Below are positions 27,669 to 36,221 of a stretch of DNA of 64,000 nt, in pieces (positions within the stretch are counted from its first letter, which is position 1; each line of letters begins with the position of its first letter). This stretch comes from SYFY01 sp031385325 (GTDB lineage: Bacteria; Pseudomonadota; Gammaproteobacteria; Pseudomonadales; Azotimanducaceae): positions 3,065 to 67,064 of the forward strand of contig JANNBJ010000006.1 in NCBI GenBank assembly GCA_031385325.1, given 5' to 3'. The position numbers and the translations under genes are program-made. The notes under the pieces were generated by a model that was not told the DNA's origin, did no database searches, and saw only the letters and a program-made list of their open reading frames with translations.

Positions 27669-27734
27669 TCAGTCACCGAGAATCACTGCCTCGGCCAGCT
27701 CAGGGGGGATATGAATGTTCGCGAATCCGGCCAT
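27669..27734 (-). pseudogene. N-terminal fragment of the ECF sigma factor
   Basis: ATG 27734 opens 21 codons (MAGFANIHIPPELAEAVILGD) before TGA at 27669-27671, in phase with the sigma gene downstream. PPELAEAVILGD followed after the stop by QASGRLFQLL is the usual opening of region 2.1. The two pieces together make one intact ECF sigma factor but for this codon. Confidence 0.6.
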
Positions 27735-27896
27735 AGGTCAAAGATGCCTCAAGTCGCAAAAACGTCGCAATCCGGCCGACCTATATCACCGTGAAAGCAG
27801 TTCCTGCGCGAGCCAACACCTGTCGAGGCAGTCCTCTCAATATTGTGCCGCGTAGTTCGCCCCGAGATTCTTGCCCCTGATTACCACCGTCCCTAC

Positions 27897-27910
27897 CGAA
27901 CGATCGTTTG
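27897..27910. promoter_or_regulatory. TetR-type operator, site 1
   Basis: CGAACGATCGTTTG differs from a perfect 14-bp palindrome by one base and from site 2 by the same base. It lies 163 bases from the sigma ATG and 188 bases from the TetR start. Confidence 0.6.
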
Positions 27911-28069
27911 TCTAATTTTCCTGCTTTTTTGGCCGCACATGATCAATTTCATTTAGGCTGACTGCCTATCCGCCGGAGCCTTACAAAGATTCCGCCGAAT
28001 CGGCGTTCGAACGGCTTTTTTAATCCAACTCTCGGAAACGACGCACGACCGACCAAATTTACTTTTCTT

Positions 28070-28083
28070 CGAACGATCGTTCG
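28070..28083. promoter_or_regulatory. TetR-type operator, site 2
   Basis: CGAACGATCGTTCG is a perfect 14-bp palindrome ending 14 bases before the TetR ATG, where a bound repressor would block initiation. GAACG half-sites of this type are usual for TetR-family self-regulation. A further GTTC follows it. Confidence 0.7.
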
Positions 28084-28097
28084 TTCAACATGCAATC

Positions 28098-28667
28098 ATG
28101 TATGCACGCTCTCAGATTACGATGCCGGACAGCTTGTGCGATCGGCTGACACAGGTGTTCCTCGATCATGGATATGATGGAGCCTCCATAGCAGCCCTGG
28201 CTGCAAGTGCGGGCCTGAGCAAAGCCAGTCTCTACCACCACTTCCCGGGCGGTAAACAGGAAATGGCCTCGGTCCTGATCGATCTGGCGATCCAGACTGC
28301 CGAACTGCAAGCCTTCAATGTGCTGCGCACACCCTCTCCGGCCGCTGCACGCCTGGAAGCCTTTCTCGATGGATTCCTTCGCTACACGGCAAACGGCAAG
28401 CGGCTGTGCCTCCTCGCCGTGCTCGGTCAAGCTTCACCTGCCCCGATTCGAGAAGTGATCAAGACACAGATCAACGCCTGGCAGGTCGCGCTCGAATCGA
28501 GCCTCACTGGACTTCGCGGCGTCAAACCCAAACGTGCAACTCGCCTTGCTGAAGAGATGCTTTGCGGCTTATATGGCGCCTCGCTTCTGGGCCACCTCCT
28601 TGGCGACGAAACGTGTATTGAACGCAGTGTCAAACGCCTGCGCAAACAGATTGAGCTCTACAACTGA
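28098..28667 (+). CDS. TetR/AcrR family transcriptional regulator
   Basis: The 189-residue protein has a TetR helix-turn-helix (DHGYDGASIAALAASAGLSKASLYHHF, about residues 24-50, quoted in part: SIAALAASAGLSKASLYHHF) and a ligand-binding helical domain resembling the LmrA/YxaF type. It probably represses itself and perhaps the divergent sigma operon through the two palindromes. The stop is immediately followed by the hemB ATG with no gap. A second ATG at 28122 is possible. Confidence 0.85.
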   Translation: MYARSQITMPDSLCDRLTQVFLDHGYDGASIAALAASAGLSKASLYHHFPGGKQEMASVLIDLAIQTAELQAFNVLRTPSPAAARLEAFLDGFLRYTANGKRLCLLAVLGQASPAPIREVIKTQINAWQVALESSLTGLRGVKPKRATRLAEEMLCGLYGASLLGHLLGDETCIERSVKRLRKQIELYN

Positions 28668-29672
28668 ATGGATGCTGTCATGCAACGTCGATTTCCTGAA
28701 ACTCGCATGCGTCGCAATCGACGATTCCCTTTCCTCCGGCGTCTGGTACGGGAAACGGAACTGTCTCCAGCGGACCTCATTTACCCGATGTTCGTCATCG
28801 ACGGCGAGGGTAAGCGAGAGGCTGTCGCATCCATGCCGGGAGTCGAAAGACTCTCGATTGACCTGCTCTGCGCCGAAGCCCAGCGGGCGTATGGCTTGGG
28901 AATCCCGGCGATCGCACTGTTCCCCAACGTCATCAAAGCCTTACGGACACCCCTGGGCGAAGAAGCCGCCAACCCCGATGGGTTGGTGCCGCGCGCAATC
29001 AGAGCCGTAAAGAGTGCCGTTCCCGAATTAGGTGTGATCACCGATGCGGCCCTCGACCCCTACACCTCCCATGGTCACGATGGAGTCATCGGGATGGATG
29101 GGCACATCGACAACGACACCACAGTCAGGGCACTACAGGTTCAGGCCCAAGTCTGCGCAAATGCAGGATCCGACGTCATTGCTCCTTCAGACATGATGGA
29201 CGGGCGCGTCGGTGCGATCCGCTCTGCGCTGGATGCCCACGGTCACAACCACACCGCAATCATGTCGTATGCCGCCAAATACGCTTCTGCGTATTACGGT
29301 CCCTTTCGCGATGCAGTCGGCTCTTCAAGCACTCTCGGCACTGCCGGCAAGGATACTTACCAGATGGATCCGGCCAACGCTGAAGAGGCATTGCACGAAG
29401 TGGCTCTCGACATCAGCGAGGGGGCGGACATGGTGATGGTCAAACCCGGGATGCCTTATCTCGACATCGTCCGCAGAGTACGCGAGCGATTTGAAGTACC
29501 AACCTTTGTCTACCAGGTAAGCGGCGAGTACGCGATGCACGCGGAGGCCATTCGGCGGGAATGGCTGGCTGAAAAGGTCATTCTGGAATCACTGATCTGC
29601 TGCAAACGCGCCGGGGCGAGCGGTATATTGACGTACTTCGCACCGCGGGCTGCGGAGCTTATGCAACCCTGA
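28668..29672 (+). CDS. hemB: Porphobilinogen synthase (delta-aminolevulinic acid dehydratase)
   Basis: The 334-residue enzyme has active-site lysines in MSYAAKYASAYYGPFR (Lys204) and VKPGMPYLD (Lys259). The metal region reads DAALDPYTSHGHDG, lacking the three cysteines of zinc enzymes, so it is the magnesium type found in Pseudomonas. It condenses two ALA molecules in haem synthesis. It abuts the TetR gene and overlaps the convergent ppx by 14 bases. Confidence 0.95.
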   Translation: MDAVMQRRFPETRMRRNRRFPFLRRLVRETELSPADLIYPMFVIDGEGKREAVASMPGVERLSIDLLCAEAQRAYGLGIPAIALFPNVIKALRTPLGEEAANPDGLVPRAIRAVKSAVPELGVITDAALDPYTSHGHDGVIGMDGHIDNDTTVRALQVQAQVCANAGSDVIAPSDMMDGRVGAIRSALDAHGHNHTAIMSYAAKYASAYYGPFRDAVGSSSTLGTAGKDTYQMDPANAEEALHEVALDISEGADMVMVKPGMPYLDIVRRVRERFEVPTFVYQVSGEYAMHAEAIRREWLAEKVILESLICCKRAGASGILTYFAPRAAELMQP

Positions 29673-31326
29673 ATTTGACGCCCTGACGCGCCAGGAATTG
29701 TTGCTCCTGGCCAAGCTCGGTTGCGGAAAGTGGATGGGCCTCCAGCCATCCGACTGGCAAGCTCAGGATCACCTCTCGGCCAACCTCTCCCTCAACCAAC
29801 ACAAGGTCGACATCCCGCGGGGAGTGCGAATCGGCATGTGATCGCTCCAGCATTACCGCCAAACGCAGTGACATCAGCACATCCGACAATCGGGAATACC
29901 CCAGTCGCTCACCCTCGGCCGGCAAGCCCGCGGGCCACGCTCGTCGATGAGATCGAACCAACGTCACCAGCGCTTCGTGTGCATTTGGCGTCAACCCACG
30001 AATCTGACTGTGCTGGAGCAGGTACGCACCATGCCGGTGATACCCCTGCACATTTATGCGCAGACCAATCTCGACGAGATTCGCCGCGTATTCGAGGAGC
30101 TGGGTGTGCCCCTCATCCGCCAGGTCGCTGTGCAAGCTCCGGAACAACTTCAATGCCTGTCGTGTGATTCGATTACTCTGTGTGGCATCCACTCCGAAAC
30201 GAAGAGCCAGCGCGCGTACGGCATCAAGCGCAGTACAGCTTTCTGCTTCCAGCCCCATAGCTGCGTAAAGTACCCCGTGGGGCAGCGTCGCATCGCAAAA
30301 ACGAATTCGCTTGATCGCAAGCGCCTCCATCAGCGCGCTGAGAATCGCCACGCCGGCTGGAAAAATGTCGACTCGCTCCGGCGGCAGGCCTGGCATGCCG
30401 AAATCAGTAACCCACAGCCCTCCAGTAATTGCACTTTCGACTTGCCTCAACGCCTCGATGGTCACTTCACCGCGACTGAAACCGTTGGCTTCGCACACCG
30501 TAATAATCGACTCAAGGGTCCCTGAGGTTCCGACGACATCCACTGAATCAGCAGATTTGGCACTGGTCGAACGCAGCTCTGCCAACACCTGCGCGCGTGC
30601 TTGAGGATAAGCTCGACCGATCACTTCGGAGTGGCTGAAGAACTGGTCCATCAGCGCAACACACCCGAGCGGCAACGATGTTGCGTGAGTCAATCGGCGG
30701 CGCCCGGATAACCACTCACTGCGCGCCAGTTCAGTACTGCCCCCACCGATATCAAGAACCAGGCGTTCGCTTTTCGGTCTTGATCGTTCGAGTGCGTCAT
30801 CCCGGTGTCTGCTCACCGCCAGATCGATCAGTTTGGCTTCCTCGTACCCCGAGAGCACATGTATCGGAATGCCGAGAATGCCTTCAGCGGGGACGAGAAA
30901 ATCCGAGCGATTTTCGGCCACGCGCAGCGCAAACGTGCCTACGACTCGCAATTTCTCCCGAGGCACTTCCCGCAGTCTTTGTTGATATCGTTTGAGAACC
31001 TCAAGGCCGCGACTTATGGCGGTGGGTTGCAGGAAATTAGCCGTCAGCCCCAGCAATAACTGAACCTTGTCCTTCAGTCGATCGATCACCACCACTTCGT
31101 CGCGAATCCGCTGAATGATCAGCATCTGGAAGTTGTTCGATCCAAGGTCGAGCGCCGCCCACACATCTGGTGCTTCGCTTGTTTGGGGGGCTGTTGCTGA
31201 AGGCGTCTTTTCGACCACGGCTACATCGATTGGTTTTGACTGGTGTCTCGAGAATAGCGCCACTACTCCTTTTACATCGGGATCGCGGCACGTTTTCGGT
31301 TGCTGATTTGGTGATAACATCCTCAC
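29659..31326 (-). CDS. ppx: Exopolyphosphatase (Ppx/GppA family)
   Basis: The 555-residue protein has the ASKHA phosphate-1 motif AALDLGSNNFQMLI and the phosphate-2 motif LVLDIGGGSTEL, with a C-terminal HD-like helical region. It releases phosphate from polyphosphate ends, or hydrolyses pppGpp. The first 55 or so residues are not conserved-looking, so the start (GTG 31326 or ATG 31320) is uncertain. ppk is not in the window. It is divergent from trxA. Confidence 0.9.
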   Translation of the reverse strand: MRMLSPNQQPKTCRDPDVKGVVALFSRHQSKPIDVAVVEKTPSATAPQTSEAPDVWAALDLGSNNFQMLIIQRIRDEVVVIDRLKDKVQLLLGLTANFLQPTAISRGLEVLKRYQQRLREVPREKLRVVGTFALRVAENRSDFLVPAEGILGIPIHVLSGYEEAKLIDLAVSRHRDDALERSRPKSERLVLDIGGGSTELARSEWLSGRRRLTHATSLPLGCVALMDQFFSHSEVIGRAYPQARAQVLAELRSTSAKSADSVDVVGTSGTLESIITVCEANGFSRGEVTIEALRQVESAITGGLWVTDFGMPGLPPERVDIFPAGVAILSALMEALAIKRIRFCDATLPHGVLYAAMGLEAESCTALDAVRALALRFGVDATQSNRITRQALKLFRSLHSDLADEGHTQLLEYAANLVEIGLRINVQGYHRHGAYLLQHSQIRGLTPNAHEALVTLVRSHRRAWPAGLPAEGERLGYSRLSDVLMSLRLAVMLERSHADSHSPRDVDLVLVEGEVGREVILSLPVGWLEAHPLSATELGQEQQFLARQGVKFRVA

Positions 31327-31357
31327 TATCTAGAGTTCAACGCCGACGAGAAAGCCA

Positions 31358-31684
31358 ATGTCCGAACGAATCGTTCATATCACCGATGATGGTTTCGAAT
31401 CCGATGTCCTGAAGTCCGACAAGCCCGTGCTGGTCGACTACTGGGCTACCTGGTGCGGTCCCTGCAAGATGATTGCGCCCATTCTCGAAGAAATTGCCGG
31501 TGAGTACTCCGACAAGATCAAGGTCTGCAAGATGGATATCGACGCCAATCAGCAAACTCCGGCCCGATATGGCATCCGGGGTATTCCAACCTTGATGCTG
31601 TTCAAGAACGGCGAGGTTGAAGCCACCAAAGTAGGCGCACTGTCGAAGTCCCAACTGGCTGCCTTCCTGGATAGCAATATCTGA
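31358..31684 (+). CDS. trxA: Thioredoxin 1
   Basis: The 108-residue thioredoxin has the active site WCGPC (32-36), buried Asp in VLVDYWA and the cis-proline GIPT. It reduces cytosolic disulfides. The ppx/trxA/rho order is conserved in gammaproteobacteria. Confidence 0.96.
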   Translation: MSERIVHITDDGFESDVLKSDKPVLVDYWATWCGPCKMIAPILEEIAGEYSDKIKVCKMDIDANQQTPARYGIRGIPTLMLFKNGEVEATKVGALSKSQLAAFLDSNI

Positions 31685-31996
31685 AGTCGACGCTCGTTGT
31701 TGTCGCGACCTGCACAACGACGAGTTCGATGCTTTGATCGGCAACCCGGACAACTTGAAGTCCTGGACGCCGGTCACAGCATCTGCAGATCCAGCCAAAA
31801 CACCCTTGACGCTCGAAGCCAAAACACTACACTTGGTCTAAGCGTTGATCCGTCAATAACCAACACACGTCAACGTACCATCTGATCCCCGCCCTAAACT
31901 TTCTCTTGTTCGCTGTCTTTCTTGTTTACAACCAACGGCAACAAGTCCCCGGGCGATAGCACCTGAACCGCATCCACGGAAGAGCCAATCTATACC
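31685..31996. other. 312-base trxA-rho intergenic region
   Basis: It holds the hairpin at 31693-31724 and then a long C-rich, G-poor stretch (about 31850-31990) of the kind Rho binds. In E. coli the rho leader mediates autoregulation by Rho-dependent attenuation; the same is inferred here. No coding sequence was seen. Confidence 0.5.
31693..31724. terminator. Hairpin after trxA
   Basis: CTCGTTGTTGT (31693-31703) pairs with ACAACGACGAG (31714-31724): 11 bp with one G-U pair and a 10-base loop. No U-run follows, so it is either a weak terminator or a 3'-end-stabilising hairpin. Confidence 0.4.
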
Positions 31997-33259
31997 ATGA
32001 CCAATCTCACAGACCTCAAACGCCTGCCGGTCGGCGATCTCATCGAAATGGCAAGAGAGCTCGGGCTGGAAAACACCGCCCGGTCACGAAAGCAGGAAGT
32101 CATCGCAGCCATCGTTCGCAAACAGTCCAAGAATGGGGACGAGATCAGCGGTGAAGGGGTTCTGGAAATTCTGCAGGATGGTTTTGGTTTCCTCCGTTCA
32201 CCAGATAGCTCGTATCTCGCCGGACCAGACGACATTTACGTGTCACCCAGTCAGATTCGCAGATTCAACCTGCGTACCGGGGACAGCATTTCCGGCAAGA
32301 TTCGGCCGCCAAAAGACGGTGAGCGTTATTTTGCGCTGTTGAAGGTCGACGAGGTCAACTACAGCGAGCCGAACAGTAAAAAGAACAACATCCTGTTCGA
32401 AAACCTGACGCCACTTTTTGCCAACAAGCGAATGATGCTGGAGCGTGGCAACGGTAGCACCGAAGATCTGACAGCCCGCGTCATCGATTTGATTGCCCCC
32501 ATCGGCAAAGGTCAACGTGCGCTGATCGTCTCGCCACCAAAAGCCGGTAAAACGCTGGTACTACAGAATATTGCGCAGTCCATTACCGCCAACAATCCTG
32601 AAGTCGTCATGATCGTGCTGTTGATTGACGAAAGACCGGAAGAAGTCACCGACATGCAGCGCTCGGTACGCGGAGAAGTTGTTGCGAGTACGTTTGACGA
32701 GCCTCCATCACGCCACGTACAGGTGGCCGAGATGGTCATCGAGAAAGCCAAACGTCTCGTCGAGCACCAGAAGGATGTCGTTATCCTGCTTGACTCGATC
32801 ACACGCTTGGCACGGGCCTATAACACCATCGTGCCCTCGTCAGGAAAGGTTCTGACCGGTGGTGTTGATGCCCACGCCCTTGAGCGACCGAAACGATTCT
32901 TTGGCGCAGCGCGTAACATCGAAGAAGGCGGCAGCCTGACCATCGTCGCGACCGCTCTGGTCGAGACGGGATCAAAGATGGACGAAGTCATCTACGAAGA
33001 ATTCAAAGGCACAGGCAACCTGGAACTTCATCTCGAGCGAAAAATCGCCGAGAAGCGAGTTTATCCTGCGATCAACATCCGCCGCTCAGGCACCCGTCGT
33101 GAGGAACTCCTGATGTCGGAAGAAGAGCTGCAGCGTGTATGGATACTACGCAAGTTGCTGCATGAAATGGACGACGTTGCCGCAATCGAATTCATGCTGA
33201 CCAAGCTCAAGGACACGAAGACCAACGATCAGTTCTTCGCATCGATGAAGGGTCGTTGA
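31997..33259 (+). CDS. rho: Transcription termination factor Rho
   Basis: The 420-residue protein has the N-terminal SAP-like helix bundle, the RNA-binding cold-shock domain (GFGFLRS, near 62-68), the Walker A motif SPPKAGKT (179-186), Walker B VVILLDSITRLARAYN and the Q- and R-loops. It is a hexameric RNA helicase-translocase that ends transcripts. Confidence 0.98.
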   Translation: MTNLTDLKRLPVGDLIEMARELGLENTARSRKQEVIAAIVRKQSKNGDEISGEGVLEILQDGFGFLRSPDSSYLAGPDDIYVSPSQIRRFNLRTGDSISGKIRPPKDGERYFALLKVDEVNYSEPNSKKNNILFENLTPLFANKRMMLERGNGSTEDLTARVIDLIAPIGKGQRALIVSPPKAGKTLVLQNIAQSITANNPEVVMIVLLIDERPEEVTDMQRSVRGEVVASTFDEPPSRHVQVAEMVIEKAKRLVEHQKDVVILLDSITRLARAYNTIVPSSGKVLTGGVDAHALERPKRFFGAARNIEEGGSLTIVATALVETGSKMDEVIYEEFKGTGNLELHLERKIAEKRVYPAINIRRSGTRREELLMSEEELQRVWILRKLLHEMDDVAAIEFMLTKLKDTKTNDQFFASMKGR

Positions 33260-33320
33260 GCTGACCAGAGCCGCTGTTTGTAGTCTGCGAACTGGCTCAA
33301 TCCAGATCGTTGATCTCCAG

Positions 33321-33935
33321 TTGTTGCGCGGAGGTTCCCTCTCGTTTGATGCCGGACAGTACCTTCATGTTCGACATCCAAACGGCAGACGCATCCCGTT
33401 CACAATCGCGTCTGCTCCGCATGCGCTCCCGAATCTACAAATCCACTTCCAGCCGGTTGCAGGAAACGATGATTCCGGGCTGATGCAAGATGTCATCGCG
33501 AGTGGCGAAATCGAACTTGAAAACACACAAGGTTCAGTCACGCTTGAATCACTGAGACAACCACACCTGTTGTTCATCTGTGCTGGCAGCGGTTTTGCGC
33601 AAGCCCACTCAATGCTCTCGTCAGCAATCCACCTGAACCATCCAGCCACTAAAACGCTGTTGTGGATGGTCGATTCTCCGGCCGGTTTCTACGCCCGCGA
33701 CTTGTTGAGCACCATTGGACCCTCAGCTTCCATCCATCTGTTCGCTGATCCGCGTCGTGACACGAACAATTCCGGGATGCGCTGGCTGCGTGATCAAGCA
33801 TCCCGAATCACGTCATGCGATATCGTGCTCTGCGGCAGCCCGACTTTCGTTTACGCAGTTACCGACTTGCTCGCGGGCGAGGGAGTCGCAGACCAATGTC
33901 TGCACAGCGACGTCTACGCCTATGCCCCGAGATAG
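33321..33935 (+). CDS. NAD(P)H-flavin reductase/ferredoxin reductase-like protein
   Basis: The protein resembles Fre-type reductases: FAD-domain motif FDAGQYLHVRHP, then R-IPFTIAS, and the NAD motif LLFICAGSGFAQAHSM. As given it starts at TTG (204 residues) and lacks the first beta strand. The same frame continues upstream with plausible family sequence (SIQIVDLQLL) to a TGA at 33246, but offers only CTG starts (33261, 33285). AAGGG lies eight bases before 33261. No iron-sulfur domain is attached. Confidence 0.7.
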   Translation: MLRGGSLSFDAGQYLHVRHPNGRRIPFTIASAPHALPNLQIHFQPVAGNDDSGLMQDVIASGEIELENTQGSVTLESLRQPHLLFICAGSGFAQAHSMLSSAIHLNHPATKTLLWMVDSPAGFYARDLLSTIGPSASIHLFADPRRDTNNSGMRWLRDQASRITSCDIVLCGSPTFVYAVTDLLAGEGVADQCLHSDVYAYAPR

Positions 33936-33937
33936 AA

Positions 33938-35095
33938 TCAACCGGCCGAGAGGGCCTGCGCCAGGTGATCCGCTCCACGAGATAGTTCGCCTCGACCTAC
34001 CAGCAGACGCCCCAGTTCAGTGTGCACAGCTCTGTCAGCGCGCACGCGCAGCGCTGACTTGAAGGCATTCTCAGCCTGATCGGTGAGTTGGTTGCGAAGG
34101 TACAGGCGTCCCAGTGTCAGCAGCAGGTCCGGATCATTCGGATGCAGCTTCAACCATGATTCAGCCTGACGAATCTGCGCTGCGACATCGGCAGCGCCAA
34201 GCCTGCCGTAGAGCTCCACCAACGAAGGCGACCATTCCTGTTTCAACGCAAGTCTGACGATCTCCTCGGCGCGATCAGACCCTTGGGCCTGCGCCAGCCG
34301 TTCCGCCACCAGATGGACCAGCGCAGGATTGCTTTGCAGTTTCTTCGGAAGAGAAGCCCAGGCGACCTCAGGCGAACTTTCAACAAGCCTTTGTTTCCAG
34401 GCGGATTCGGTACGTCGCGCGATTTCCTCCGGCGAAAGCAGCGCAGTCAGGCCAGGCGAGCTCAACACCTCCAGCTGCAACTCCCTTTCCCCAGTCTGTT
34501 CACAACACTCTGCGAGATCCAGGAGTACCTTTGGATGGCGCGGAGCCTGTGTACGAAGTGCCTTCAGAATTTGCGATGCTTGCGCATGAGCACCTGTTGC
34601 GAGGAAAAACTCGGCCCGCTGCAGATTGACAGCAAATGCCGCACCGGGCTCTGCTTCCACCGCCATCTCCAGGTGACTGTCTCGAGCCTCGGCATCACCC
34701 ATCGCATGAGCGCTGCGGGCGGCGAACAAGTGGTTGATGAGAGGAAATTCGCTCTCCGCGGCCCCCGCTGAAAGTACTCGTTGGGCTTCTCGCCAATCGC
34801 CTTCAGCCCACAGCAGGAGCCCGCGTGCCGTCATGCCTTGCGCCTTTCTTGCGCGTCGTCGCATGCCCCAGCCCGATACCGAAGAGAAACCACCTCTCAT
34901 ACTGCGCACCAGCCAGATCAAGCATCTCAGGACCAGATAGGTGCTAACCAGCAAGACCACCGCCATCCAGATGCTGGTCTCAAACGCGGTGCCGCCATAG
35001 GAAACGAGCAGATAGCCGGGATCCCTGAACATCAGTGTTCCGATGGCTGCACCCAGTGCAATCACCACGATCAAAGCCATCCACAGCCGACTCAC
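33938..35095 (-). CDS. hemY: HemY, TPR-containing haem biosynthesis-associated protein
   Basis: The 385 residues have two N-terminal membrane helices (4-22, 41-62) and then tetratricopeptide-like helices with DPDLLLTLGRLYLRNQLTDQAENAFKSAL near the end (quoted in part: LLLTLGRLYLRNQLTDQAEN). It is the proteobacterial HemY associated with the haem operon, not the Gram-positive oxidase of the same name. It overlaps hemX by four bases. Confidence 0.88.
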   Translation of the reverse strand: MSRLWMALIVVIALGAAIGTLMFRDPGYLLVSYGGTAFETSIWMAVVLLVSTYLVLRCLIWLVRSMRGGFSSVSGWGMRRRARKAQGMTARGLLLWAEGDWREAQRVLSAGAAESEFPLINHLFAARSAHAMGDAEARDSHLEMAVEAEPGAAFAVNLQRAEFFLATGAHAQASQILKALRTQAPRHPKVLLDLAECCEQTGERELQLEVLSSPGLTALLSPEEIARRTESAWKQRLVESSPEVAWASLPKKLQSNPALVHLVAERLAQAQGSDRAEEIVRLALKQEWSPSLVELYGRLGAADVAAQIRQAESWLKLHPNDPDLLLTLGRLYLRNQLTDQAENAFKSALRVRADRAVHTELGRLLVGRGELSRGADHLAQALSAG

Positions 35096-36165
35096 GGCGA
35101 ACTCCTCTGCGCATCCTGCAGCGCGTGCAATGAACCACTTATGTCCGGAAGGGGCACCTCAAGTTTTACCTTGGCCAGCTCGTCGACACTCTTGATCAAG
35201 GCCTCCAGCCCTGAAGTACCCGGTTCGAACTCCTGTTCAAGCCAGCGCCTGACGTTGCCAAGACTTGTGTCGTACACCCCTTGTTGGTGTCGCAACGCTC
35301 CAAGCTGAGCCTGTTCCAGCGCTAATCGCAGCTGTTGCTCGATGTAGTACCTTTCATCCGTTGACAGCAGCGGCTTGATGGATGTTGCGTCGATTCGCTG
35401 AATCCGGAATACGTCAGAGAGTCGATGCAACAAGGCATCCCACACGGTAGATTCGACCACGGGCTGCTGATCTTCTCCAGCCGGGGACAGTTTCGGGCGC
35501 CCCTTCAACAGCTCACCAAGTGGCGCCTTGAGTGCTTCCAGGGCCAGATAGACACCTTGTACATCGGCCATGTCCTGTATTTGGTCTAGCGCAATCCGCT
35601 CGCCAGCAATCAGCTCGCGTACACCATGCCAGCGAAAGTCATCCAGCTCTCCAAGAAGTGAATCTGCATTGGCGAGAAGCGCTCGTGCGTCAGCGACGTT
35701 GCGCTCCATCAGAACGCGGTGATTGGCAATCCTCAGCAAATAGCCGACCTCGGCAATCTTCCAGTCATCAGCTTCCGGCGGAGTGGCGCGCTCGACATCG
35801 GAAGCGACTACACCAGCTACAGCCGTTTCCATGGCCATCAATCTCTGGTCAAGCAACTGGTAACGGGATTCGACCGTATCGATTCGCGGTGTCAGGACAG
35901 CCTGTACGCGGCTCTCAACACCTGCACCAGCCGCACGAATCTGCTCATCAACCGACTGGTTGAGTACCGCTACCGCTCCGGGCAGTTGTTCAAGGTGACC
36001 GATGAAGACCAGTCGATAGTACAGATAGCCGCACGTCAGCAAAGCGCTGAAGGCCATCAGGCCTACGATCCAGCCACCCGACCGAGACCGGGACCGAACC
36101 GGAGACGACTGGGTCGGGTTACTGCCCATCGACTCCTTCGCTGTCTGCGCTGTGGACTCGCTCAT
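35092..36165 (-). CDS. hemX: HemX, uroporphyrinogen-III C-methyltransferase-like membrane protein
   Basis: The 357 residues start with a Ser/Arg-rich cytoplasmic tail, one membrane helix (32-54) and a long helical periplasmic domain with WKIAEVGYLLRIANHRVLME, the hallmark of HemX. It has no methyltransferase motif despite the family name. It overlaps hemY, and hemD lies 56 bases upstream. Confidence 0.9.
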   Translation of the reverse strand: MSESTAQTAKESMGSNPTQSSPVRSRSRSGGWIVGLMAFSALLTCGYLYYRLVFIGHLEQLPGAVAVLNQSVDEQIRAAGAGVESRVQAVLTPRIDTVESRYQLLDQRLMAMETAVAGVVASDVERATPPEADDWKIAEVGYLLRIANHRVLMERNVADARALLANADSLLGELDDFRWHGVRELIAGERIALDQIQDMADVQGVYLALEALKAPLGELLKGRPKLSPAGEDQQPVVESTVWDALLHRLSDVFRIQRIDATSIKPLLSTDERYYIEQQLRLALEQAQLGALRHQQGVYDTSLGNVRRWLEQEFEPGTSGLEALIKSVDELAKVKLEVPLPDISGSLHALQDAQRSSP

Positions 36166-36221
36166 TGTTCTGTCATCCTCATCTGCTCAGCATTGTTCCA
36201 ACTGACTGACAATCCCCGGCA

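Larger units (their letters stand above)
27735..28097. other. 363-base divergent regulatory region
   Basis: It separates the sigma module (leftward) from the TetR-hemB unit (rightward). It carries two near-identical palindromes described separately and is A/T-richer than its flanks around 27900-27960. No gene is seen. Confidence 0.6.

Noticed and set aside
27669..27671. Selenocysteine codon in the sigma factor
   Set aside because: A selenocysteine at this point of region 2.1 has no rationale, no SECIS-like hairpin was evident just downstream and no sel genes are in the window.
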